From Bacillus_BA fengqiuensis (lineage in GTDB: Bacteria > Bacillota > Bacilli > Bacillales > Bacillaceae_H), in NCBI GenBank assembly GCA_030813035.1, contig JAUSTV010000017.1: DNA of 64,000 nt. One strand, given 5' to 3'. This document shows, piece by piece, positions 1 through 7,416 of the stretch. The notes under the pieces are model-generated. The model did no database searches, was not told the DNA's origin, and saw nothing but the letters and a program-made list of their open reading frames with translations. How positions within the stretch are numbered: position 1 is the stretch's first letter; the number at the start of each line of letters is the position of its first letter. Made by a program: the position numbers and the translations under genes.

Positions 1-771
1 GTCTAGGTCGGCAGTGATAATCATGTCTTGATTAATCATTCCTTCATCTAAGATTCCACCCATAGGAAATCCAAGGTCGTTTGGTGTAATGATGGCGGCT
101 TGCCCAAAGTTGGCTCTCATAAAATCGACAGTTGGCAATGAACCGATCGTTCCGGTCAAGACGACATAGGTTTGGTTTTCGATGGCTCTTGCATGGCTTG
201 TGTAGCGAACACGGTGGAAGCCATGGCGGTCGTCGGTGCAAGAAGGGCAAAAGATGATATCGGCTCCTTTAGCTCTTGCCATTCTCGCTAGTTCAGGGAA
301 TTCGATATCGTAGCACGTCAAAATGGCCACTTTCAGTTTGCCTGCCTCGAAAATTTGGAATGTATCACCCGCTTTAATGTTCCAATCATAGAATTCTGTA
401 GGGGTGATATGCAATTTGTCTTGTGTATCAATTTTTCCATCTGGATGAAAAAGGTGAGCGGTATTGTATAAATGCCCATCCCGTTCCGTAATGTGCGTAC
501 CGCCGATAATGTAAGCTTGGTATTGCCCGGCCATTTTTGAAAAGAATTGCTGATAGTCGTTCGTGAATCTTGGCAAATAAGAAATCGGGAACGCTTTTCC
601 TTCTTCATCTCCAATGGAAAGCAGTTGTGTTGTTAAAAATTCGGGGAATAAGATATATTCCGAATTAAATTCTTTGGCTGTTTTAATGTAGTGTTCAATA
701 TAGTGTTTAAATTCATCTATATTTTGAATGGTTTTTAATGGATATTGGACAGCTGAGACGCGTATCTTCAA
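1..771 (-). CDS. Carbon-nitrogen hydrolase (nitrilase superfamily), 3' end outside window
   Basis: Partial gene: 257 codons are visible and the C-terminus lies beyond the left edge. It starts with TTG at 771 behind a GGGGGG ribosome-binding site. The product shows the nitrilase-fold triad context: Glu in LFPEFLTTQ, Lys in DKLHITPTEFY, and the nucleophile Cys in LTCYDIEFPELAR, followed by DIIFCPSCTDDRHG. It is clearly paralogous to the C-terminal half of YhcX at 7417-8958 but lacks the GNAT domain. The likely role is hydrolysis of an amide or nitrile C-N bond; the substrate is unknown. It is divergent from the CDF exporter, separated by a repeat-rich gap. Confidence 0.88.
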   Translation of the reverse strand, partial: MKIRVSAVQYPLKTIQNIDEFKHYIEHYIKTAKEFNSEYILFPEFLTTQLLSIGDEEGKAFPISYLPRFTNDYQQFFSKMAGQYQAYIIGGTHITERDGHLYNTAHLFHPDGKIDTQDKLHITPTEFYDWNIKAGDTFQIFEAGKLKVAILTCYDIEFPELARMARAKGADIIFCPSCTDDRHGFHRVRYTSHARAIENQTYVVLTGTIGSLPTVDFMRANFGQAAIITPNDLGFPMGGILDEGMINQDMIITADLD

Positions 772-833
772 ATGAATTCCCCCCTATTATACAAAATACA
801 TTCATTATAGGGGGAATCATCATAAATATCAAT

Positions 834-1103
834 AAAGGAAACTACCATCGGTGGTATTTTCTTCATCCCCACCGATGGTTAGTTAGGCCCGCACGATGCG
901 GGTCACACAGACGTTGCCGCAGGACGCGGCGGTGTTAGTCTGTGTTCCTTTATCGGGCTTTAACGGGCAGTTATCCCCTACTTAAACTTCCGCGATTACT
1001 AATAAAGAACGAAGACTAAAAACGCGACGTCCTGTCGCAACGTCTTCGCTAGCACATCCTGTGCGTCGGAAGTAGGGGTCTTACTGCCCGTTAATGAGGG
1101 ATA
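834..1103. repeat. Family A dispersed repeat, longest copy (A1)
   Basis: Composite intergenic repeat filling most of the 771-1355 gap. It opens with AAAGGAAACTACCATCGG and contains a GC-rich block (GCAGGACGCGGCGG) and an ACGCGACGTCCTGTCGC block. Outer arms are inverted: ACGGGCAGTTATCCCCTAC near 964-982 pairs with GTAGGGGTCTTACTGCCCGT near 1074-1093. The tail TTAATGAGGGATAA matches other copies at about 15.8, 30.9, 45.9, 56.6 and 63.9 kb. No ORF in it is convincing. Function unknown; it may be a non-autonomous mobile element. Confidence 0.75.
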
Positions 1104-1104
1104 A

Positions 1105-1143
1105 ATAATGGGGACATGGATGTTTTTATCCATGTCCCCATTA
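1105..1143. terminator. Strong hairpin after repeat A1
   Basis: Inverted repeat with arms AATGGGGACATGGAT and ATCCATGTCCCCATT around a GTTTTT loop, with no long U tract. It sits between divergent genes and directly follows repeat A1, as another hairpin follows repeat A6 at 56.65 kb, so it may belong to the repeat rather than serve as a terminator. Confidence 0.5.
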
Positions 1144-1355
1144 CTTATGCATAAGCGCTGGAAGCAGCATACTGTCTTTTTTTATGGGAATTTTCAATGA
1201 GTTTGACAAGGGAAACTCATTTTGTGCAGGGTTAAATATTTTTATACTTGCCATATACGTTCGAGCGTTCAACTATGTTGCTGTAGACCCACCCGAAGCT
1301 GGTTTGATACACTAGTTTTGCCTATAGAGACGAAAAGAAAGGTGAGCGGAAAGAT

Positions 1356-2237
1356 ATGAGTGAGAAAGGGTATGAACTTGCCGAAAGAGGGGCTTGGATC
1401 AGCATTGCTGCTTACATAGTTTTGTCTTTGTTTAAATTAGTGGTAGGGGCTTTTGCGAACTCAGAAGCTTTGCGGGCAGACGGCCTGAATAACCTTACCG
1501 ACATCATCGCCTCCATTACCGTTTTAATCGGATTAAAGATCTCCAAGAAGCCTCGAGATGAAAATCATCCTTATGGACATTCACGTGCGGAAAACGTAGC
1601 TTCTTTAGTGGCCTCTTTTATTATGCTGCTGATTGGAATGCAAGTTTTATATGAAGCTGTGCACTCGATTTTTGCTGCAAAAGAGCAAACCCCGGACTTA
1701 CTGGCGGCCTGGGCTGCTTTAGCGGCAGCCATTGTTATGCTGATCGTTTATTCGTATAATCAGCGGTTGGCCAAGCAGCTGAACAGCCAAGCTTTAAAAG
1801 CGGTGGCCAAAGATAACTTATCTGATGCTTTAGTGAGTATAGGGGCAATAGTCGGGATTGTCGGGGCTCAGTTTGGCCTGCCATGGCTTGATCCCCTTGC
1901 TGCTTTTTTCGTCGGTCTAATCATTATGAAAACGGCAATCGATATTTTTAGAGAAACTTCCCACTTATTGACGGACGGTTTTGATGAGGAAAAATTATTG
2001 GAATATAAACAAGTCATCGAATCGGTGCCCGGTGTCAAAAGTGTGAGGGACTTAAAAGCACGGATACAAGGCAATCACATTTTATTGGATGTTACGGTGA
2101 AGGTAGATCCTTCCTTAAGTGTGGTAAAAAGCCATTTCATTGCCGATCAGATTGAAGAGATGATGGAAGAGGTGCATAAGGTTCAATCAACCTTTGTTCA
2201 CATTGAACCGGATGTAAAAGAAAAAAGCAGCCAATGA
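1356..2237 (+). CDS. mneS: Cation diffusion facilitator, probable Mn(II) exporter (MneS/YeaB-like)
   Basis: 293-residue membrane protein of the CDF family, about the size of B. subtilis MneS (YeaB). There are about six hydrophobic segments up to residue 200 and then a cytoplasmic ferredoxin-like domain. Metal-site signatures are NNLTD in TM2 and DNLSD in TM5. This NxxxD/DxxxD pair is typical of manganese CDFs rather than the HxxxD of zinc exporters. It should expel Mn2+ by proton exchange. A TTTGCCTATAG sequence near 1317 resembles half of an MntR box, which is only suggestive. ATG start with a GGTGAGCGG upstream region; it is monocistronic and ends in a hairpin overlapping the stop codon. 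Confidence 0.88.
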   Translation: MSEKGYELAERGAWISIAAYIVLSLFKLVVGAFANSEALRADGLNNLTDIIASITVLIGLKISKKPRDENHPYGHSRAENVASLVASFIMLLIGMQVLYEAVHSIFAAKEQTPDLLAAWAALAAAIVMLIVYSYNQRLAKQLNSQALKAVAKDNLSDALVSIGAIVGIVGAQFGLPWLDPLAAFFVGLIIMKTAIDIFRETSHLLTDGFDEEKLLEYKQVIESVPGVKSVRDLKARIQGNHILLDVTVKVDPSLSVVKSHFIADQIEEMMEEVHKVQSTFVHIEPDVKEKSSQ

Positions 2238-2247
2238 GCTGCTTTTT
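2221..2247 (+). terminator. Rho-independent terminator of the CDF gene
   Basis: AAAAAAGCAGC / GCTGCTTTTTT hairpin with a 5-nt loop and U-tail, overlapping the mneS stop codon. Confidence 0.85.
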
Positions 2248-2504
2248 TAGAAGGCTCGTTTAGAGAACCCCCGTGCTTTTTAGGAGCATTTGTATTCAAT
2301 CATATCTCTCAAGAACACCTATTTTTCTATTCGTCACAGGATAGAAGTCATAAGTGTTACGCGGCGACTTTTTATATATGGTAAGAAAAATGTATTTTCC
2401 GACAAATAAGGGATTTTTGAGTATAGATGCAAACGATTTCACTTATAAGGAAATTTATGAGAAAATGAAATGGAATGATTTATTATGAGAGGGAGGAAGT
2501 AAGG

Positions 2505-3335
2505 ATGCCTGCAAATTTGCAAGATTGCACTACGTTACATAATGGCGTAAAAATGCCGTGGTTTGGCTTAGGTGTTTATAAAGTAGAAGAAGGACAGGAA
2601 GTGGTTGATTCTGTAAAATCCGCTATTAAAAATGGTTATCGCAGTATTGATACCGCTGCGATTTATCGAAATGAAGAAGGCGTTGGGCAGGCGATTAAAG
2701 AATCCGGTGTTCCCCGTGAAGAGCTTTTTATTACAACGAAAGTATGGAATGCCGCTCAAAGAGCAGATGCTGCATTAGAAGCGTTTGAAAGAAGCATGAA
2801 TAAGCTTGGGCTGGACTATTTAGATCTATATTTAATCCACTGGCCTGTAGAGAGTAAATATAAAGAAACATGGAAGGTACTTGAAAAATTATACAAAGAT
2901 GGCCGCGTGCGCGCTATTGGTGTAAGCAACTTCCAAATCCATCATTTAGAAGATTTGATGAAAGATGCAGAGATTAAACCGATGGTGAACCAGGTGGAAT
3001 ATCATCCCCGCTTGGCTCAAAAAGAACTGCGTGAGTTTTGTCAAAAGAACGGTATTCAGTTAGAAGCCTGGTCACCGTTGATGCAAGGTGAATTATTAAA
3101 TGATGAAACGTTAAAAGAGATTGCAGAGAAACATAATAAGTCTGTGGCACAAGTGATTTTACGATGGGATCTGCAAAATGAAGTAGTAACCATTCCAAAG
3201 TCGATAAAAGAGCATCGCATTATTGAAAATGCCGATATCTTTGATTTTGAATTAACGGCAGAAGATATGGATAAGATCGATGCTTTAAATGAAGACCGCC
3301 GTATCGGTCCAGACCCTGATAACTTTGATTTCTAA
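2505..3335 (+). CDS. yvgN: Aldo/keto reductase, glyoxal/methylglyoxal reductase YvgN
   Basis: 276-residue (beta/alpha)8 NADPH-dependent aldo/keto reductase, very similar in sequence and length to B. subtilis YvgN. Active-site elements visible are Asp and Tyr in DTAAIYRNE, Lys in FITTKVWN, and His in DLYLIHWP. The cofactor loop IPKSIKEHRI lies near the C-terminus. It reduces glyoxal, methylglyoxal and other reactive aldehydes in the cytosol. I place the start at the ATG at 2505 behind GGGAGGAAGTAAGG; an upstream in-frame start lacks a proper ribosome-binding site. Single-gene unit closed by a large bidirectional terminator shared with the convergent yhcT. Confidence 0.92.
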   Translation: MPANLQDCTTLHNGVKMPWFGLGVYKVEEGQEVVDSVKSAIKNGYRSIDTAAIYRNEEGVGQAIKESGVPREELFITTKVWNAAQRADAALEAFERSMNKLGLDYLDLYLIHWPVESKYKETWKVLEKLYKDGRVRAIGVSNFQIHHLEDLMKDAEIKPMVNQVEYHPRLAQKELREFCQKNGIQLEAWSPLMQGELLNDETLKEIAEKHNKSVAQVILRWDLQNEVVTIPKSIKEHRIIENADIFDFELTAEDMDKIDALNEDRRIGPDPDNFDF

Positions 3336-3378
3336 TGAAAAAAGAAGGATCCCTTCAAGGGATCCTTCTTTTTTCATT
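3334..3378. terminator. Bidirectional terminator between yvgN and yhcT
   Basis: Near-perfect palindrome (AATGAAAAAAGAAGGATCCC and its complement, 1-nt loop) with A-rich and U-rich flanks, between convergent genes. Confidence 0.9.
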
Positions 3379-3409
3379 AGATGGCTTTTTGGTGTCTCTG
3401 CTTTCATTT

Positions 3410-4339
3410 TTAGATATTATAGTGCTTTAAAATAACCGACTCGTAATGTTTAAAGATGCCAGGAGGGGGCGGGGCCCATACCTCAATGTCCTCTTCCGTA
3501 AACGGATGATTCAACTGTAAACGTACTGCATGGAGGGCTTGCTGCCCAATAGAAGTCGGCCCCCCATAAAGGGTATCGCCGATAAGAGGATGACCCGCAT
3601 GGCTCATATGTACACGAATTTGGTGTGTGCGGCCTGTCTGCAGGGATAATTCCACTAATGTTTGCTGAAATTTTTGGTTTCGCTGCAACACACGATAATG
3701 CGTGACGGCATGTTGGCCGGAAGGAGAGACACGTCTTCTTGTGGCATGATGACGGTCACGTCCAATCGGTTGATTGATTGTACCTTTGTTTTGTTTGACG
3801 ATTCCATCTACAATCGCGATATAGGTTCGTTTAATTTCTCTTCTTTCCAGCATTTTATCTAGCAGGGAAGCAACAAGAGGGTGCTTAGCAAACAGAATAG
3901 CTCCTGATGTGTCACGGTCTAAACGATGGATATGCCTCGGTGTCGTCTGCAATCCTTCTGTTAAAAAGTGAAATGCCACCATGTTGGCAAGTGTTTCGTT
4001 ATCAGCTGGCTCGTTTGGATGTGTATCGATTCCGGCCGGTTTATTAGTAATGAGGAAATGCTCATCTTCATATAATAAATCGAGTTCCGTATAAAACGGC
4101 GGAAATGTTTGTTCTTCCGGGAAGTAAAATTGTACTTGCAACCGGTCATTCGCATGGAGAAGCTGGTTCCAGCCAACTACTTCATTATTAAGTTTCACTT
4201 GTTTGTTCATTCGAAATTGATGAAGAAGCTTCTTAGGCGTCTTCCATTCGTCTTTCAAAATCGTTTCAATGGTTTTTCCGGCTTGGCCGCTTGTTATGAT
4301 CGTTTCAAACCAATCGCCTTTTCTGGACATTAACATCAT
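3410..4339 (-). CDS. yhcT: RluA-family pseudouridine synthase YhcT
   Basis: About 309 residues of the RluA/RluD family. The N-terminal 90 residues resemble an S4-like domain. The catalytic motif HRLDRDTSGAILFAK follows, with the Asp as nucleophile, then the family blocks LSLQTGRTHQIRVHM and HPLIGDTLYGG. It converts uridine to pseudouridine in rRNA or tRNA; the exact site cannot be told from sequence. Start at the ATG at 4339 with a weak AGG 5 nt upstream; ATGs at 4336 and 4330 and a GTG at 4345 are alternatives. Its neighbour yhcU is divergent, as expected from the B. subtilis yhcT-yhcU region. Confidence 0.9.
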   Translation of the reverse strand: MMLMSRKGDWFETIITSGQAGKTIETILKDEWKTPKKLLHQFRMNKQVKLNNEVVGWNQLLHANDRLQVQFYFPEEQTFPPFYTELDLLYEDEHFLITNKPAGIDTHPNEPADNETLANMVAFHFLTEGLQTTPRHIHRLDRDTSGAILFAKHPLVASLLDKMLERREIKRTYIAIVDGIVKQNKGTINQPIGRDRHHATRRRVSPSGQHAVTHYRVLQRNQKFQQTLVELSLQTGRTHQIRVHMSHAGHPLIGDTLYGGPTSIGQQALHAVRLQLNHPFTEEDIEVWAPPPPGIFKHYESVILKHYNI

Positions 4340-4515
4340 TATCACCTATCCGTTTGCATTGTTTAAAAGTATATTCCTGTGATTGAAGAGACAGCATATT
4401 GTTATTCCTTATATTGGAAGAGTAAGGAACAAATACCTTACCATTTAATTTACAGTGTATGTTATGCTATACATACGCGAAATTTTGGTGAACAAATAAA
4501 AAAGGTGGGTCCACA

Positions 4516-4923
4516 TTGAGGATTGAACGTGCAGCTACTCCTGAAATAGAGGCATACATAGAAGACCTGAAAACTCAAATTTTATATGAGATTATTCCTC
4601 GGTACTTCTCCTCACAAGAGTTAAAAAAAATAGAAAAGCTTCAATTGTTAAATCCTGATTATGCGTTGAATGCAAGTTATAATGGACTACTGAAAGAGGC
4701 TTTGCAAATCATCAGCAGTCTGCAAGCTCTCGTGACGGTCATTGAGAATGTTCGTTACCGAGACATTCAGCAGCATCATCGTATGTTGTTCAATCGTAAT
4801 GTCGAAACGTTGGACAAATACGGATTTTCTTTTCCGTTAACGATTGATCAATTTTCAAAAGAAAAATGTCAGATCAATATGTATTATGATCATCTTTCGA
4901 GCTATTCTTTTGCTGTCAATTGA
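4516..4923 (+). CDS. yhcU: YhcU family protein of unknown function
   Basis: 135-residue soluble, largely helical protein matching the Bacillus YhcU family in size and position next to yhcT. It has a conserved-looking N-terminus (IERAATPEIEAYIEDLK) and a Tyr-rich C-terminus. No catalytic motif, signal peptide or membrane segment is visible. TTG start at 4516 after AAGGTGG. The molecular role is unknown. A family B repeat follows the gene and probably supplies its terminator. Confidence 0.8.
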   Translation: MRIERAATPEIEAYIEDLKTQILYEIIPRYFSSQELKKIEKLQLLNPDYALNASYNGLLKEALQIISSLQALVTVIENVRYRDIQQHHRMLFNRNVETLDKYGFSFPLTIDQFSKEKCQINMYYDHLSSYSFAVN

Positions 4924-5023
4924 AAAAGGAAGCGAATTCAACTTTTTTCCTAAAGAAAATCTTCACTCGGTGAGAGGGTCGGATTTTGTTTCATGATTCT
5001 CTCCGCTCGAGTTAATTGAGGGA

Positions 5024-5177
5024 GTGCCCCATAAGTTCTAAACAGACCATAAGCATTAATTTTTTACTGAAAGGACCTGTCACGAAATCCTTGGTTTTAC
5101 TGGATTTTCATGACGGGTCCTTTTAGGAGGATGGCTCAAAAGGTATGCTTTTCTATACCTTTTGAGCCATCCTCTTT
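5024..5177 (+). repeat. Family B two-hairpin repeat, copy B1
   Basis: Begins TGCCCCATAAG, then TTTTTACTGAAAGG. Hairpin 1 is at 5071-5123 (AAGGACCTGTCA ... TGACGGGTCCTT) and hairpin 2 at 5128-5173 (AGGATGGCTCAAAAGGTAT ... ATACCTTTTGAGCCATCCT), ending CTCTTTTCT. It lies between convergent yhcU and the thioredoxin-like gene. Compared with copy B3, stem 2 changes G-C to A-T pairs on both sides. Confidence 0.85.
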
Positions 5178-5179
5178 TC

Positions 5180-5644
5180 TTATTTTGTTTGAGTAAACCA
5201 GTTTTTAAATACGTCTTCTTCTTGTGAACCTACAATTCGATCGACCTCTTTTCCGTCTTTATAACGGACAATGGTCGGAGTGGATTCAATACTATACTGT
5301 GTCCATCCATCTTCAAACTCTAATAAATTAAACATTTTTAAGTCGATGTTCATGTCTTTTGATAACGGCACAACGACAGGGGATGTTACACGGCAATGGG
5401 GACAAGTAGGGCTGTAAAAGTAAATAGTCGCGTCCTGTCTCTCTTCAATTATTTGGTTAAGTTCATCAGGCAAAATTTGATTTTCATAATTAGGGTCATC
5501 CAGCTGTTTAATGGTTTCAGGATGAAGCTTTTCTTTATTATAGGGATTTCCCTCTGCTTCTTCTTTATTTTGATAGGTTGTTACAAAAGCCAGTGCTCCA
5601 AATAACACGACGATAATGGCAGCGAAGATGATAAGTTTCTTCAT
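5180..5644 (-). CDS. Membrane-anchored thioredoxin-like protein (CPHC)
   Basis: 154 residues. An N-terminal membrane anchor (residues 1-22, uncleaved or slowly cleaved) precedes a linker and a thioredoxin fold with the active site SPTCPHCRVTSP and the cis-proline segment ESTPTIVRYKDGKEV. It acts outside the membrane in thiol-disulfide exchange. It sits 5 nt after bdbC in the same operon, so it is the likely partner oxidised by BdbC. It is shorter than BdbD and lacks a DsbA-type helical insertion, so it is better called a thioredoxin-like thiol oxidase or reductase. ATG start behind AAAGGAGCG. Confidence 0.85.
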   Translation of the reverse strand: MKKLIIFAAIIVVLFGALAFVTTYQNKEEAEGNPYNKEKLHPETIKQLDDPNYENQILPDELNQIIEERQDATIYFYSPTCPHCRVTSPVVVPLSKDMNIDLKMFNLLEFEDGWTQYSIESTPTIVRYKDGKEVDRIVGSQEEDVFKNWFTQTK

Positions 5645-5649
5645 TATTT

Positions 5650-6084
5650 TTACGCTCCTTTGCGAAGGTTTTTAAAGATCATGAAATGACAAATAAGAAT
5701 GAGGATGAATGCTGTAAACGCTAAGAAAGGAATCGTTATGAATCCTAACCAATTGATATATTCCCCTGTACAAGGAACGACTCCACACGAGATGGAACGT
5801 TCTCCGAGGAATGAGATTTTTTGAATGGAATAGTGGTATAAGGAAATCATGCTTCCAATGCCTGATAGGGGTAAAGCGTATTTATATACCTTATAATCTT
5901 TTTTTGCATAAGAAATTCCAAGAATGATAACAAGCGGATACATGAAAATCCGTTGAAACCAACATAATTCACACGGTATGTACTGCATAATTTCAGAAAA
6001 AAATAAGCTCCCCATTGCAGCGATAAAGGAGATAATCCAAGAAATGAATAGCAATGACTCAATTGTACGCTTGTTAGACTCCAC
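5650..6084 (-). CDS. bdbC: Disulfide bond formation protein BdbC (DsbB family)
   Basis: 144-residue four-helix membrane quinone oxidoreductase. The first redox pair is in IPCELCWFQR (CxxC) and the second in SCGVVPCTGEY, the two cysteine pairs that pass electrons from an extracytoplasmic thiol partner to menaquinone. GTG start behind GGGAG. First gene of a two-gene operon with the CPHC thioredoxin-like protein downstream. Length fits BdbB/BdbC of bacilli. Confidence 0.9.
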   Translation of the reverse strand: MESNKRTIESLLFISWIISFIAAMGSLFFSEIMQYIPCELCWFQRIFMYPLVIILGISYAKKDYKVYKYALPLSGIGSMISLYHYSIQKISFLGERSISCGVVPCTGEYINWLGFITIPFLAFTAFILILICHFMIFKNLRKGA

Positions 6085-6313
6085 CTAAACTCCCTCACAA
6101 TCTGTAAACTCTCTAGGGAAATTATAGAGGACAATATTTAGAATGTAAAATATTCAACAGCTGTACAGGTTGAAAAGGCCTTTTTTTGAGTGCAGCTGTC
6201 GAAAGTAATTATAATATTTGTAATTTTTTGACTTGTTTAGTCTAAAGCCTTTTATTACCAATTTTACTCCTTTATAATTCCTCTATGTACAGAGAAAAAA
6301 AGGGGGATAAAAA

Positions 6314-7138
6314 GTGAGAAAGCTAGTGTTTGGCCTAATCTTAGCAGTCCTTATGATTTTTAGTACAACCCCGGCATTTGCAACAAGTAAAAACCAGTTG
6401 ATTATTATCAACAAGTCAACAAATAAACTGGCATTCTTTGAGAATGGCAAACTAGTCAAAACCTTTAGTGTAGCAACAGGAAGAAATGCTAGTTATACTC
6501 CTGAAGGAACTTTTAATATCGTAAATAAAATTAAAGATCGGCCTTATTATAAAGGTGGTATACCGGGAGGAGATCCGCGAAATCCGCTTGGAGACAGATG
6601 GCTCGGTTTAAATGCACGAGGTACATATGGAACAACATACGCCATTCATGGGAACAGCAACCCGAGTTCCATTGGGAAATATGTGAGCTCAGGATGCGTG
6701 CGAATGTATGATGAGGATGTAAGATGGCTATTCAGTCAAGTTGAACTGCAAACGAAAGTCATCATCGGCCAATTTAAATCCCAGGCTTTTGAAACGATTG
6801 CCAATAAACACGGTTATGCAGCGAAAAGTGTTTCAGCTCCCCCTGTCTGTAAAGGAATCTGTTTTGAAGGAAGAGAATTATCCAAAGGGCAAATCGGTTT
6901 TGTGACGATAAAAAAGCCGATGACCCTGTTGAAGAAAAATACAAGCGGCAAATACGAAGCGACCGGCACGACGTTGCGGCCGGGAGCTGTGTATAAGGTA
7001 TACAATGTGGATACAACGATAGGAGCGGTAGACATCGGGGGAGGCGTAGTGGATTTAAACCCGGACCGCATTCATATTAGTTACTTGCCAACAGCTGTCA
7101 TTGAAAAAGCTAATGAATATTTTGGAACGAAGAGATAA
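6314..7138 (+). CDS. Secreted L,D-transpeptidase (YkuD domain)
   Basis: 274 residues starting with GTG behind AGGGGGATAA. A Sec signal peptide (about residues 1-23, cleavage near AFA-TSK) is followed by a YkuD catalytic domain. The hallmark motif spans the HGNSNP histidine to SSGCVRM, in which Cys is the nucleophile. It should form 3-3 cross-links in, or attach proteins to, peptidoglycan. A C-terminal region of about 100 residues after SVSAPPVCKGICF, with two Cys, is not part of the YkuD domain. Its function is not recognised. Family B repeat B2 follows immediately. Confidence 0.88.
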   Translation: MRKLVFGLILAVLMIFSTTPAFATSKNQLIIINKSTNKLAFFENGKLVKTFSVATGRNASYTPEGTFNIVNKIKDRPYYKGGIPGGDPRNPLGDRWLGLNARGTYGTTYAIHGNSNPSSIGKYVSSGCVRMYDEDVRWLFSQVELQTKVIIGQFKSQAFETIANKHGYAAKSVSAPPVCKGICFEGRELSKGQIGFVTIKKPMTLLKKNTSGKYEATGTTLRPGAVYKVYNVDTTIGAVDIGGGVVDLNPDRIHISYLPTAVIEKANEYFGTKR

Positions 7139-7141
7139 AAA

Positions 7142-7278
7142 AGGAGCTGTGCACAAGTCTCTAACAGACCACGAAAAGTGATTGGCTCCGCCTGATTTTA
7201 CTGGATTTCCAAGGCCGGACTTTTCAGGAGGATGACCCAAAAGGGCTGGTTTTTTGTCCTTTAGGTCATCCTCTTTTT
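7142..7278 (+). repeat. Family B two-hairpin repeat, copy B2 (diverged hairpin 1)
   Basis: Starts AGCTGTGCACAAGTC and keeps the GATTTTACTGGATTTCC loop region. Hairpin 1 is degraded. Hairpin 2 (7229-7272, AGGATGACCCAAAAGGGC ... GTCCTTTAGGTCATCCT) is intact and followed by CTTTTTC. It lies directly after the L,D-transpeptidase stop codon. Confidence 0.75.
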
Positions 7279-7416
7279 CGTTTTTAAGGTCAAGTGCTGC
7301 TTAATATGAGAAACAGCCGTAAAAATAAAATGCATCCTCTTGTCATAATGGGGTTTAACTGCAAAGACTTTAGGGAAAAAGAAAAAAAGATAGACTAAAA
7401 GGGGTTGCTAATAGAC

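Noticed and set aside
738..938. 66-aa plus-strand ORF over the divergent gap
   Set aside because: It begins inside the nitrilase gene on the other strand and runs through repeat A1; composition is repeat-derived and no ribosome-binding site fits.
1150..1355. Possible yybP-ykoY manganese riboswitch before the CDF gene
   Set aside because: The conserved yybP-ykoY core and paired helices are not visible; only a weak MntR-like half site is present.
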